Of a stretch of 64,000 nt of DNA, positions 1 to 8,404 are shown one piece after another. The notes under the pieces were generated by a model. It worked only from the letters and a program-made list of their open reading frames with translations, was not told the DNA's origin and ran no database searches. Every line of letters begins with the position of its first letter. Position 1 is the first letter of the stretch. The position numbers were made by a program, and so were the translations under genes. The stretch comes from Shewanella aquimarina (lineage in GTDB: Bacteria; Pseudomonadota; Gammaproteobacteria; Enterobacterales; Shewanellaceae), in NCBI RefSeq assembly GCF_023349185.1, contig NZ_JAKIKY010000009.1, forward strand, positions 62,001 through 126,000. The letters are read 5' to 3'.

Positions 1-596
1 CCTATGATATCGCCTTGGGGGCCCGTGATGGGGCGGTAGACGGTCATATAGTCTCTGCCAAACAGCCTGGCATAGCCTTCATATTCCTGGCCCGCGATGA
101 GCGCGCCGTAGCCGGGGTGCTTCTTTCCCAGGTAGGTGCCCAGGGCGCGTTTGCCGTCGGCTTTTTTCAGCGAGGTGGAGATGCGGATAAAGTCGTCGCC
201 GTCGCGAACGAAGACGGTGGCGTTACCGCCGGTGAGGTTAGAGTAGCGATCCACCTTGCTCTTGGAGGCATTGATCTGTTCGCGCTCGTGTACCAGAGCC
301 GGTGTGGGTTTACCCATCACCTTGACCGTCTTATCCGGCTTGAAGAATTGCCCCGGGTACATGGCTCTGAGCACATCGGCGTTGCGTCTGGCCAAGCTCA
401 ACAGGCTGTTGTACTCGAGTTCAATCAGGTCGGCGGTGCTGTGCATCTGCGCCTTAACGGCTGTCTTTCCTTTATCTTCCAGCACGTTGGCGGCTGTGAT
501 GTAGGAGATGCTGCTGAGGATGGCAAATACGACGACGGTGAGGATCAGGGCAAGGGCGCCTATCTGTTTGGCGATAGGCCAGTTCTTATAGTTCAT
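1..596 (-). CDS. methyl-accepting chemotaxis protein, N-terminal part (cut by window edge)
   Basis: The reverse strand encodes about 198 residues starting MNYKNWPIAKQIGALALILT and running off the left edge without a stop. Residues 8-30 form one membrane helix; the next ~165 residues look like the start of a periplasmic ligand-binding domain of the Cache type (tyrosine- and glycine-rich, with 'VFVRDGDDFIRIST' and 'YMTVYRPITG'). Short cytoplasmic N-terminus, one helix and a periplasmic Cache region is the usual build of a chemoreceptor; HAMP and signalling domains would lie outside the window. I chose the ATG at 594-596 because AAGGTGG sits 9 bases upstream; an in-frame ATG at 603-605 directly abuts that Shine-Dalgarno. 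The ligand cannot be told. No overlap with the neighbouring pump gene, which ends 187 bases away. Confidence 0.8.
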   Translation of the reverse strand, partial: MNYKNWPIAKQIGALALILTVVVFAILSSISYITAANVLEDKGKTAVKAQMHSTADLIELEYNSLLSLARRNADVLRAMYPGQFFKPDKTVKVMGKPTPALVHEREQINASKSKVDRYSNLTGGNATVFVRDGDDFIRISTSLKKADGKRALGTYLGKKHPGYGALIAGQEYEGYARLFGRDYMTVYRPITGPQGDII

Positions 597-718
597 TTTG
601 GTCATCCACCTTATGGTTATACTGTCGACAATGTAACCAAGGCAGTGCGAGATTGTTTTGACGTAGGTCTATTTAACTAAAGGAAAAAATGGGAGTGACG
701 TCGGCAATTAGTCTAAGT

Positions 719-755
719 ATGCACTGGATCACCCTGGGCAGATGAGCCAGTGCAT
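719..755. terminator. long hairpin downstream of the RND pump gene
   Basis: A perfect 9-bp stem (ATGCACTGG / CCAGTGCAT) extended inward by three more pairs lies 28 bases past the pump stop codon. No T-run follows on either strand, so it is a weak or factor-assisted terminator, or an mRNA-stabilising hairpin. Confidence 0.35.
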
Positions 756-782
756 CTTGTGATTAGAACGTTAGTTAAGCCG

Positions 783-3700
783 TTAGCTGGGCTGCAGTGC
801 TGGAGCGGGCGCCGTCTGCCGCTTGGTCATCAGCAGCTGGTACATAGTCGGCACCCATACCAGTGATAGCAAGGTGGTGAGCGCCGTGCCGCCGGCGATG
901 GCGATGGCAAACGGTGGCCAGAAGCCGCCACCTGCGATGATCAGTGGCAGGAAGCCCCCTATGGTGGTGATGGTGGTCGAGCCGATATGGCGGCCACAGC
1001 TGCTGACCACGGCCACTATGGCTGGAATGCCCGCCTCACGCTTGTCCGGCATATCCTCAAGCTCCGCCAGGATGACGATGGCGGCGTTGATCGCTAGGCC
1101 CATCAGGCCCAGCAGGCCGATGATCACGGTAAAGCCGAAGGGATAGTTAAACAGGTAGACGGCGAGTAGGCCAAGGCCCGCCGACTGCACCGCGCTCAGC
1201 AGTATGATGCCGGTGAGGCGGAAGGAGTTGAACGACAGCACCACGGTGGCCAGCAGCAAAGTGATCACCAGGACTATGTTGGACAGCAGGTTACCCACGG
1301 CCTCGTTACGCTTGGCGCTCTCGCCGCCCACCTCGATACGGTATCCGGCGGGCAGTGTGAGGGCGTCGATGCGCGTCTTGGCCTGATCGAGCACCTGTTG
1401 GGGCAGCACATCGCTCTCCAGGTAGGCCTCTATGGTGTTGACGCGCTGGCCATCCCTTCTGGGGATGGCGCCCAGGCTGACGTCGATACGGCTGCTGGCC
1501 AGCGCCGAGAGCGGGATCCCCACGCCGCTCCCTGACAGCAGGTTGATCTGCGACAGCTCGGTCTGCTGCTCGCGCATTAGATCTTGGGTGCGTACCCGGA
1601 TCGGCAACGACTCCGTTTGCTCCAGTATGCTGCCGCCATTGATGCCTGTGGTGGCCATCTGGATCTGCTTGGCGATATCCGTCAGGCTCAACCCGCTCAT
1701 CTTGCTGGCGTCTTCGTTTACCTGAAACCACACCTTGGGCGCGCCGGCGCTCAGGGTCGCGCGGGTGTGCAGCACGTGATCTGTGGTGATAAGAATGCGC
1801 CGCACCTCATCGCCTATCTCTCTTAGGGTATCGAGATTGTGGCCGTAGATGCGAAGCTCCACGGGGGCATTAAAGGGCGGGCCCTGCTCCAGCTTGCGCA
1901 CCAGGATCTGCGCCTCGGGGAACTCGCTATCGAGCTGGGTTTGCAGCCTAGGGATCAATTGGTTGGCGCGCTCGAAGTCGGCGACCTTGATCATCGCCTG
2001 GGCATAGTTGGCCGCCCCCTGCTGACGCTGCAGCAGGTTGTAGTAGAAGGAGGGGGCATTGCCGCCAATCACCCAGTCGAGCCTGTGCATCTCGCCCGTG
2101 GCCCTGAGGTTGGCGTCGATACGCTCTACCAAAGCGCGGGTGTTTTCTATGCTGGACTGAGGCGCCAGGTGCACCTCTATCTGGAACATGTCTCTGTCTG
2201 ACGGCGGGAAGAACTGCTCCGTCATCTGCCCCGAGGCGATGAAGCCGCTTATGGGTAATATGCCGATCACCAGGCCCGCCAGCAGGGGACGCTTGAGGGC
2301 GATATGCAGCGTGGCGGTAAAGGCGCGGGCGATGATGGGGAAGTTGACCCCGCGCTGATACCAGTGAGTGGCATCTCCCTCGGCGCCGAAGCGGCCAGCG
2401 AAACCGGCGATCAGCGTATGGGAGATGAGGTAGGAACCCAGCAGGGCGAAGATCACCGAGATTGCGATACCGCCGACGAATTCTCCTGCGGCCCCCGGCA
2501 TGAGAATGATGGGGGTGAAGGCCAGCATGGTGGTGATGGTGGAGCCCGCCAGCGGCAGCCAGAGATGTTTGAGGGTCTCGCCCACGGCGCCGAGGCGATC
2601 CAGCCCCTGGCGGCGACGCTGGGCGATGGCATCGACGATGACGATGGCGTTATCCACCATGATCCCTAGCGCCACCACCAGGCCGGTCACCGACATCTGA
2701 TGAATAGGTAGGCCGACATATTTCATGCAGGCCAGGGTAAACAGGGCGGTCAGCGGCAACGACAGTGAGACGATCACCGCGTTACGCAGCCCCAGGGTCA
2801 ACATGAGCACCACCAGAATGATGATGAAGCCCAGCAGCAGGCTGGCGATGAGGTCGCTCAGGCGGGTGGTGGTGTAGCCCTCTTGGTCGAACAGCCACTG
2901 GATCTCCACGTTGGAGGAGAGATCCCCCTGTACCTTCTCCACCACGCGATGCACCTGCTGTAGCCAGAGGTCGACCCGGGTGTTGTTGAGCATGCGCGCC
3001 GACACCATGATCCCCTGGGCCTGCTCTATGAGGGCGATGCTGGCGGCGGGGGTCTTGGGCTGGCGCTGCACGCTGGCGACCTCGCCCAGGCGTATGATCT
3101 GACCGCTTTCATCGACCTTGAGCGGCACCTGTCTGATGCGGGTGACAGAATCCAGCTCGCCTGAGACCTCTACCAGGGCGCGAAAGGCGTCGTTGGTGAT
3201 CTCTCCGGCGGACACCTTAGTATCTGCGTTGGCAAGGATCTGGGCGATGGCGGCGGCGCTCAGGCCGATGCGATTGACATTCTGGGCATCGATCTGCACC
3301 AGGATCTCTTCGGTGGGGGCGCCATAGAGTTTCACGAAGTCTGTGCCCGGGATCAGCCTGAGCTGGCTCTGTAGCTCCTTGGCATAGCGGTTGAGGATAT
3401 CCTGGCGCGGCTCGCCCGCGCCTTGCCACACCAGGCCCAGGATGGCGGTGTTGGCATAGCCCAGCTGATCATCTAGGAGGGCATTCTGTGCCCCTGGGGG
3501 CAGGAGATGCTGGGCATCGTTGATGAGATCCCTGGCCCTGGACCAGACCGGGTCTGTCTCTGTGATCCTGTCTTTAAGCTCGAGCTGGATGACGGAGATC
3601 CCCGGACGCGAGGTGGATTGCACCAGTTTTAGCTCTTCCAGGCGCCTGAGTTGGTTTTCCAGTACCTCGGTGACCAGGGCTTCGACCCGCTCCGCCGAGG

Positions 3701-3854
3701 CGCCCGGATAGTGGGTGACCACAGAGGCGAAGCGGTTGGTGATGCTGGGATCTTCCATGCGGGGTAGGCTGGTGATGGCGCCTAGACCCGCGACGATCAG
3801 CAGGGCGATCACTAGGCTGGCGAGACGACCATTTTCGACTAGGGCTCTAATCAT
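783..3854 (-). CDS. RND-family efflux transporter permease
   Basis: 1023 residues, the normal size for an inner-membrane AcrB/MexF/VexF-type proton-driven drug exporter. The N-terminus (first helix about residues 12-30, then 'SLPRMEDPSITNRF') matches the HAE-1 branch. Two halves each carry one long helix, a ~300-residue periplasmic porter region and about five further helices. The segment 'LGIMVDNAIVIVDAI' near residue 400 holds the paired acidic residues of the fourth helix that relay protons. The gene begins 3 bases after the HlyD-type adaptor stop, so the two are one operon with the adaptor first. No TolC-like outer-membrane channel is encoded nearby; it presumably borrows one. Probably repressed by the divergent TetR gene. 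Substrate unknown. Confidence 0.93.
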   Translation of the reverse strand: MIRALVENGRLASLVIALLIVAGLGAITSLPRMEDPSITNRFASVVTHYPGASAERVEALVTEVLENQLRRLEELKLVQSTSRPGISVIQLELKDRITETDPVWSRARDLINDAQHLLPPGAQNALLDDQLGYANTAILGLVWQGAGEPRQDILNRYAKELQSQLRLIPGTDFVKLYGAPTEEILVQIDAQNVNRIGLSAAAIAQILANADTKVSAGEITNDAFRALVEVSGELDSVTRIRQVPLKVDESGQIIRLGEVASVQRQPKTPAASIALIEQAQGIMVSARMLNNTRVDLWLQQVHRVVEKVQGDLSSNVEIQWLFDQEGYTTTRLSDLIASLLLGFIIILVVLMLTLGLRNAVIVSLSLPLTALFTLACMKYVGLPIHQMSVTGLVVALGIMVDNAIVIVDAIAQRRRQGLDRLGAVGETLKHLWLPLAGSTITTMLAFTPIILMPGAAGEFVGGIAISVIFALLGSYLISHTLIAGFAGRFGAEGDATHWYQRGVNFPIIARAFTATLHIALKRPLLAGLVIGILPISGFIASGQMTEQFFPPSDRDMFQIEVHLAPQSSIENTRALVERIDANLRATGEMHRLDWVIGGNAPSFYYNLLQRQQGAANYAQAMIKVADFERANQLIPRLQTQLDSEFPEAQILVRKLEQGPPFNAPVELRIYGHNLDTLREIGDEVRRILITTDHVLHTRATLSAGAPKVWFQVNEDASKMSGLSLTDIAKQIQMATTGINGGSILEQTESLPIRVRTQDLMREQQTELSQINLLSGSGVGIPLSALASSRIDVSLGAIPRRDGQRVNTIEAYLESDVLPQQVLDQAKTRIDALTLPAGYRIEVGGESAKRNEAVGNLLSNIVLVITLLLATVVLSFNSFRLTGIILLSAVQSAGLGLLAVYLFNYPFGFTVIIGLLGLMGLAINAAIVILAELEDMPDKREAGIPAIVAVVSSCGRHIGSTTITTIGGFLPLIIAGGGFWPPFAIAIAGGTALTTLLSLVWVPTMYQLLMTKRQTAPAPALQPS

Positions 3855-3857
3855 GAC

Positions 3858-4979
3858 TTACCTCGTCGCCACTTGGGTGTTGAGCATGACGCGCTCGCCC
3901 ACCACGACCTTGTGCAGCCCTTGGGTGACAAAGCGTTCATCTTCGCTTATCGCCCCCTGGATGAAGGCCTGATCGCCACGGGTGTAGAGGATCTCTATGT
4001 CGCGCCGCTCGATAAGGTATTGATCCGGTTGCTGTTCGACCAGCACATAGAGGTTCCACAGGCCGCGCAGGCCGTCGGTGAGTGAGGAGATGGGCACCCA
4101 GAAACCGGCGGTGTCGACTGTCTTGTTGTAATGCAGGTAGGCCAGCTCGCCGTTGATCACCTTGGCATCTGTAGGCAGAGTCAGGCGCACGGGGACGGTA
4201 CGTGTCACAGGGTTGACCTCGGCGCCTATGCCGGCCACGGTGGCCTGATAAGGGGTCTCTTTCACCGTCAGGGTCAACTGCTGGCTGTCTTCCAGGGTCT
4301 GCGCCAGGCTCACGGGTACACCGACAATTGCCTGCGGGTTGTTATGTTGGATCAGGGTAAACAGAGGCGCGCCCAGGGCCACCACCTCGCCTAAGTTGTT
4401 GTTGCGTTTGGCGATAACGCCATCGAAGGGGGCGACCAGAGTGGACTTAGCGATCCGCAGGGCGTTGGCCTCTATGGCGGCGCGCAGACGCTGCTCGGCG
4501 GCTTGCAGGCTGCTGAGTTGTCCCTTGAGTTCATCGAGTTGCTGAGCCGAGGCGTAGCCCTGCTTCTTTAACGCCAGGCTACGCTTGAGTGTGCTCTGGG
4601 CTAATTCTTTGTCGGCGCGGTTTTGCGCCAAGCTGGCGAGCAGCTCGCGCCTCTCGGCCTCAAGCAGGGAGGTATCCAGCTCGGCCAAGAGGTCGCCCTG
4701 TTTAACATGATTACCGCTATCCACCGCCAGGTGTTTGATCTTACCCGCCAGTTCGAAGCCGATAGCCGTGGTGTTACCCGCCCGTATGCTGCCGGTAAAG
4801 ACCTGGGCCGTGTCATAACTGGTCGAGTGTATCAGGCGCTGACTCGAGACCTTGGGAAAGTGTTCGCTGCTGCCTTGAGCACTTTCCGGGGACTGGGCCT
4901 GCTGGCAGCCGCTGGCCACTAGGCTGAGGCTGCTCCATAACAACACCCTGGCGAGGGATTTGGCGGTAAACATCGTCAT
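3858..4979 (-). CDS. periplasmic adaptor subunit of RND efflux pump (HlyD family, lipoprotein)
   Basis: 373 residues. The N-terminus has a lipoprotein signal with lipobox 'LVASGC' (lipidated Cys about residue 25). A barrel-sandwich (lipoyl-like) half motif follows ('AGKIKHLAVDSGNHVKQGDLLAELD'-type sequence, residues about 75-100), then a coiled-coil hairpin rich in Leu, Ala, Gln and Arg (about 105-165), the second lipoyl half ('LVAPFDGVIAKRNNNLGEVV') and beta-barrel and membrane-proximal domains. This is the MFP layout linking an RND pump to an outer-membrane channel. ATG codons exist at 4979 and two codons later at 4973; either could be used. First gene of the adaptor-pump operon, divergent from tetR across a 142-base regulatory gap. 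Confidence 0.92.
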   Translation of the reverse strand: MTMFTAKSLARVLLWSSLSLVASGCQQAQSPESAQGSSEHFPKVSSQRLIHSTSYDTAQVFTGSIRAGNTTAIGFELAGKIKHLAVDSGNHVKQGDLLAELDTSLLEAERRELLASLAQNRADKELAQSTLKRSLALKKQGYASAQQLDELKGQLSSLQAAEQRLRAAIEANALRIAKSTLVAPFDGVIAKRNNNLGEVVALGAPLFTLIQHNNPQAIVGVPVSLAQTLEDSQQLTLTVKETPYQATVAGIGAEVNPVTRTVPVRLTLPTDAKVINGELAYLHYNKTVDTAGFWVPISSLTDGLRGLWNLYVLVEQQPDQYLIERRDIEILYTRGDQAFIQGAISEDERFVTQGLHKVVVGERVMLNTQVATR

Positions 4980-5022
4980 ACTGATACGCTTCCGTGGTTA
5001 ACAGTTGGTGAAAAAATCGTTA

Positions 5023-5072
5023 AACTAGACTTGTTAGTCTAATTTGCAAAAACTGGACTGTCTAGTCTAGTT
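5023..5072. promoter_or_regulatory. paired TetR-type operators
   Basis: Two copies of the same palindrome, 5023-5044 and 5051-5072, with core TAGACT-N4-AGTCTA (perfect in the first; first arm TGGACT in the second) and flanking AA/TT pairs. Centres are 28 bases apart, both in the gap between the divergent tetR-like and efflux genes. Spacer length and half-sites agree, so this is very probably the binding site of the regulator at 5122, repressing the pump operon and perhaps itself. Confidence 0.72.
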
Positions 5073-5121
5073 TGTGTATAAATATGTCGTGATATAAATG
5101 AAGACCTTATAGGAAGTTTCA

Positions 5122-5733
5122 ATGGTACAAACACCCCTTAGCCGCAGTGAACAGAAGAAGGCGCAGATTTTAAATGCGGCGATAGAGCTCTTCTGTGGGC
5201 AAGGATTTCCCAATACCAGCATGGATGAGGTCGCGAAGTTGGCGGGCGTCTCTAAACAGACCGTCTATTCGCATTTTGGCAGCAAGGATGATTTGTTCGT
5301 TGCATCAATCGAATCTAAGTGCGTCGTGCATCAGGTGACGGCCGAGCTGTTTACCAGCCCGGAGGAACCCGAGCAGGCACTGCTACATTTCGGTAACTAT
5401 TTTGGCGAGATGATAGTATCGCCCGAGGCGATAGAGGTGTTTAAGACCTGTGTGGCCCAGGCCGATACCCACCCGGAAATTTCGGCGCTGTTTTTTAATG
5501 CCGGCCCTGAGTTCCTGTTGAATCTGCTGGAGAATTATTTCGGGCAGGTGGAGAAACTCGGCGAGTATCATTTTGGCGATCTGCGCCATGCCTCGGTGCG
5601 TCTGTGTATGATGCTTTTTGGCGAGATGCGCCTCAAGTTAGAGCTAGGCTTACCGGTCGAGGATCTGACTGCTAAGCGCCCTGCCTACATCAAAGAGACG
5701 GTGAGCATGTTCCTGCGCGCCCATCGAGTCTAG
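5122..5733 (+). CDS. TetR/AcrR family transcriptional regulator
   Basis: 203 residues. Residues about 10-56 are a classic TetR helix-turn-helix region: 'ILNAAIELFCGQGFPNTSMDEVAKLAGVSKQTVYSHFGSKDDLF' pattern (only the fold is diagnostic; key parts are 'GVSKQTVYSHF' and 'SKDDLF'). The remaining helical domain binds ligand and dimerises, and resembles the C-terminal domain found with AcrR/MtrR-like efflux repressors. It is divergent from the HlyD/RND operon with two palindromes in between, the standard arrangement of a local repressor. AGGAAG at 5111-5116 is the ribosome-binding site. The inducing ligand cannot be inferred. Confidence 0.92.
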   Translation: MVQTPLSRSEQKKAQILNAAIELFCGQGFPNTSMDEVAKLAGVSKQTVYSHFGSKDDLFVASIESKCVVHQVTAELFTSPEEPEQALLHFGNYFGEMIVSPEAIEVFKTCVAQADTHPEISALFFNAGPEFLLNLLENYFGQVEKLGEYHFGDLRHASVRLCMMLFGEMRLKLELGLPVEDLTAKRPAYIKETVSMFLRAHRV

Positions 5734-5752
5734 GCGCTGGCAATTTTAGTTC

Positions 5753-5789
5753 AAAGCGCGGCTTTAATAAGAGTTTTAGCCACGCTTTT
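5753..5789 (+). terminator. probable rho-independent terminator after the TetR gene
   Basis: 11-bp stem AAAGCGCGGCT / AGCCACGCTTT with one mismatch and a 14-base loop, ending in TTTT. It starts 20 bases after the tetR stop codon. Confidence 0.6.
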
Positions 5790-5955
5790 AGTAGCAGAGC
5801 TTGCCGTTTTTAAAGGGAAAGTGATCTTTTCGCTAGTCTGGTCGTACTAAGCTTGAGTGTACTAATTTTATGATTGGAATTTGGTCGGGTGCCCACATTG
5901 AAATCGCGCAGCCGGCCAAACCTTAAGATCAACTGAGTATCCCCAGGGAGAGGGT

Positions 5956-6867
5956 ATGAAGCCTAGCCTATTATCTCGCAATAAGATCAACGCCCTGGTT
6001 TTAGGGTTAACCTGTCTGACGGCCGTTTCCGCCCAGGCGGCACAAGGGGGAGCGCGACAGGCGTCGCCCCTGACCCTGTCGGTATCGCGTATCGGCGTCG
6101 GCGAAGCCGATGTGGGTGACGGCGGCTTGGCGTTGCAGCGCGACACCTGGCTGTTTGGCGCCAAGACCAGCTATGCCTTGAATCGTCAATGGTCGCTGAG
6201 TGCCAGCATAAGCTACGACAGGCTGGATTATGATTGGAGCGGCCGCGGCTCGCTACTGAATGGTAATCTTGCCCCCTGGTCTAACGTAGACAGATATGGT
6301 GTGGGTGTGGGGCTCAGCTATCGCCCTAACGATCGTTGGCTGTTTCTGCTGGCGCCTAAGCTGCAGTACGCCTATAGCGAGGGCACCTCATCTTCCAATG
6401 CCCAAAGTTATGGGGTGGTCGCCTCAGGCATGTATCGCTTCAATGGCGGCAACATGTTGGGGCTAGGGGTGGCCTATCTCAATGACATCTCCGAGGTGCG
6501 CACCTTGCCTTATCTGGCGGTGAACTGGCAGATAACCGACAAGCTGAAGCTGGCTAACCCCTTCTCGGCGGGCTTTAGCGGCCCGGCGGGCCTAGAGCTG
6601 AGCTATCAGTGGTATGACACGCTCGATGTGGGCGTTGGCAGTTCGAAGCGCACCCAGAGATTCTTGGTGGAAGATGAGGATGTGACCCTGGAGATCGACG
6701 AGTGGGTCGGCTTTGTTAGGGCGGGCTGGCAGGCAAGCGAGCCACTGAAGTTTGACGCTTACCTGGGGTATTTCTTAAGCGGTGAGCTAGAGCTCTCCTC
6801 GCCGAAAACTCAGGTGTCGCTAGAGGATCAGCTGGCGTTGGCGTTTTCCGCCCAGTATCGATTCTAG
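5956..6867 (+). CDS. predicted outer-membrane beta-barrel protein (DUF6268-like)
   Basis: 303 residues. A Sec signal peptide covers residues 1-29 ('CLTAVSAQAAQG', cleavage after AQA). The rest alternates polar and hydrophobic residues in many short strands rich in Gly, Tyr and Trp ('SLSASISYDRLDYDW', 'YGVGVGLSYRPNDRWLFLLAPKLQYAYS'), and the protein ends in aromatic 'QYRF', the C-terminal signature of Bam-inserted barrels. It resembles DUF6268 outer-membrane proteins, whose function is not established; I infer a small barrel or porin-like role. It stands alone, with an unremarkable 222-base upstream gap and a strong terminator after it. GGGAGAGGGT lies just before the ATG. Confidence 0.75.
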   Translation: MKPSLLSRNKINALVLGLTCLTAVSAQAAQGGARQASPLTLSVSRIGVGEADVGDGGLALQRDTWLFGAKTSYALNRQWSLSASISYDRLDYDWSGRGSLLNGNLAPWSNVDRYGVGVGLSYRPNDRWLFLLAPKLQYAYSEGTSSSNAQSYGVVASGMYRFNGGNMLGLGVAYLNDISEVRTLPYLAVNWQITDKLKLANPFSAGFSGPAGLELSYQWYDTLDVGVGSSKRTQRFLVEDEDVTLEIDEWVGFVRAGWQASEPLKFDAYLGYFLSGELELSSPKTQVSLEDQLALAFSAQYRF

Positions 6868-6935
6868 GCTGTCGCTGATGAATAAAAAAAGTGATGAATC
6901 AGAAAATGCCATAAATAAGAAAATGTTATGCATAC

Positions 6936-6971
6936 AAAAATGGCCTGAACATTCCGTCAGGCCATTTTTTT
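6936..6971. terminator. bidirectional rho-independent terminator
   Basis: Perfect 13-bp stem AAAAATGGCCTGA / TCAGGCCATTTTT with an 8-base loop, A-run on one side and T-run on the other. It lies between two convergent genes and can serve both. Confidence 0.9.
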
Positions 6972-7031
6972 TATTCTTCATTAAGCTGTCATTTAGCTTT
7001 CAGTTAGCTATCGGTTAGCTTCAGCTATTGT

Positions 7032-7622
7032 TTATTCGCCTAGCATTGCCCGCTTGAGGCTCTTCTGCGCCGGCTTATCGCCAAGCCAGATCTTCAGCAG
7101 CGCCTTGCGAAAGGCCTCTCCCTCGACCGTCGCCTGTTTTTCGCCATTCTTATAGGCGGTGACGCCAAGATCTTTTATCGCCTCTAAGGTAAATTGATCC
7201 CCCTGGGCAATCGGCGCCGAGAAGAGGGCCATGAAGGCATCGATCTGGGGCTGAATTGCCTGAGGTTCGCCGTCTGTGGCATCGTCGAAGCCTTCGATGA
7301 TCGCATCTTGCATCTTCTCTGAGGTGATCATGCCTGAGACGATATTCAAGCGAATCGCGATCCTAGGGGCGTTGAGCACACTCTCCAGCGTTTGGCTCGG
7401 GCTCGGGGTGTATAGGCTGCCCACATAGAGATCCATAAAGAACTTGCTGCGAATGCCGGCGCCGTTAAGGGCTAAAGGCTGTCCGCTTAGGGTGATCTCG
7501 TCGGCGAGTGGCACGTCGGCCAGGATGTTGGTGGCCAGTGTGTTAGCGGTAAGTGTGTTGGCGGCCAGTGGAGCACTGACCACGGCTGTCATCAGGAGTA
7601 GTTGGCGTAGGAGGGACTTCAT
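7032..7622 (-). CDS. periplasmic chalcone-isomerase-like protein
   Basis: 196 residues with a signal peptide (about 1-21, 'VVSAPLAA'). Residues ~40-190 match the bacterial chalcone isomerase-like fold: 'LNGAGIRSKFFMDLYVGSLY', then 'IAIRLNIVSGMITSEKMQDAIIEGF' and 'GEAFRKALLKIWLGDKPA'. Bacterial members are periplasmic and of uncertain role; they are not expected to act on chalcones. Residues 21-33 contain a short degenerate repeat (NTLTANTLATNIL), mirrored in the DNA by three near copies of a GTGTTGGCGGCCA-like unit, which looks like recent slippage just after the signal peptide. Monocistronic; convergent with the barrel gene. Confidence 0.75.
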   Translation of the reverse strand: MKSLLRQLLLMTAVVSAPLAANTLTANTLATNILADVPLADEITLSGQPLALNGAGIRSKFFMDLYVGSLYTPSPSQTLESVLNAPRIAIRLNIVSGMITSEKMQDAIIEGFDDATDGEPQAIQPQIDAFMALFSAPIAQGDQFTLEAIKDLGVTAYKNGEKQATVEGEAFRKALLKIWLGDKPAQKSLKRAMLGE

Positions 7623-7633
7623 ATAACCTCTTA

Positions 7634-7797
7634 TAATACCAATCGTAGTAAATAATTGATCACTCTAGCTTGTTAAATCGTCCGATAACTGTGTTACTAT
7701 TTTTGATTGTAGAATAACTACTTATCGAAAAATTCTGCCTTGTTCTCGAACGTTTTTCCTGCGCTATTTCTGTTCACTTACTTACCGTGATTGGTAT
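7634..7797. mobile_element. short inverted-repeat element, MITE-like
   Basis: A 164-base AT-rich non-coding stretch whose ends are inverted copies: TACCAATCGTAGTAA near 7637 and TTACCGTGATTGGTA ending at 7796 (12 of 15 positions match after reverse complement). Outer bases add TAA / TAT. I recall a similar sequence with ...GATTGGTAT ends as a frequently repeated element in Shewanella genomes, but cannot test it here. It carries no ORF and lies between the promoter region of the chalcone-isomerase-like gene and the 3' end of the DUF2947 gene. Confidence 0.5.
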
Positions 7798-7814
7798 AGA
7801 TTGTAATCGTTGGA

Positions 7815-8294
7815 CTAGCCGCGTTTACCCAGCTGATATTGACCGCTCTGGTGGAAAAGCGCCGCCTGTTTCTTCTTGGGGGCGATCAGCAGTGGGCCGT
7901 CATCGAAGAAGAGAAAACATTTCCAGTTACGCACGAAGATGTCCCAGCGGGTCTCAATTATCTGATACTTGTCGTAGCAGAAATAGACCTGAGTATCATC
8001 ACTCCAATCGAAGTGGCCCTGAAACAGCTCGGGTAGGGCGGGGGAGTCGCTGTCCCAGGCGCTTTGCCAGTGGTCGGTTTCCTGCCAGGCATCGCCCTTG
8101 GCGGCCCAGTCGCCCTTGGTAAATTGCTCGCTGCGGCTGCTCTTGTTGCTCACCCACTGATTCCACACCGTCATGGATGATTTTTGATCCAGGGGCTTGA
8201 TGCAGGCCTTGTCTTCATCTGTGACAGGAAGATCTTTATGGTTAAAGATCCATTTGCGTTTGTATTGTTCGAGTGGGATATAGGTGTGCGCCAC
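7815..8294 (-). CDS. DUF2947 family protein, function unknown
   Basis: 159 residues, soluble, no signal peptide. Rich in Trp and Asp ('WIFNHKDLPVTDEDKACIKPL', 'WDIFVRNWKCFLFFDDGPLLI'). It resembles the DUF2947 family of Vibrio and Shewanella, of full normal length. No catalytic motif is recognisable and no function is claimed. A stand-alone gene between the inverted-repeat element and the maf-like gene. Confidence 0.7.
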   Translation of the reverse strand: MAHTYIPLEQYKRKWIFNHKDLPVTDEDKACIKPLDQKSSMTVWNQWVSNKSSRSEQFTKGDWAAKGDAWQETDHWQSAWDSDSPALPELFQGHFDWSDDTQVYFCYDKYQIIETRWDIFVRNWKCFLFFDDGPLLIAPKKKQAALFHQSGQYQLGKRG

Positions 8295-8404
8295 AGGGCC
8301 TCGCTATCGGCAGTAAGTTGTTAACGCCCGACATTATACGGCCTGCCACCGGACAAGGGAAACGGCGCCGCAGGATAAATGAGCCCTTGGCGCCAAAATA
8401 TTCC

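Noticed and set aside
15..680. 221-codon forward ORF
   Set aside because: It is antisense to the chemoreceptor gene start, whose reverse frame shows a membrane helix, a Cache-like sequence and a well-placed ribosome-binding site.
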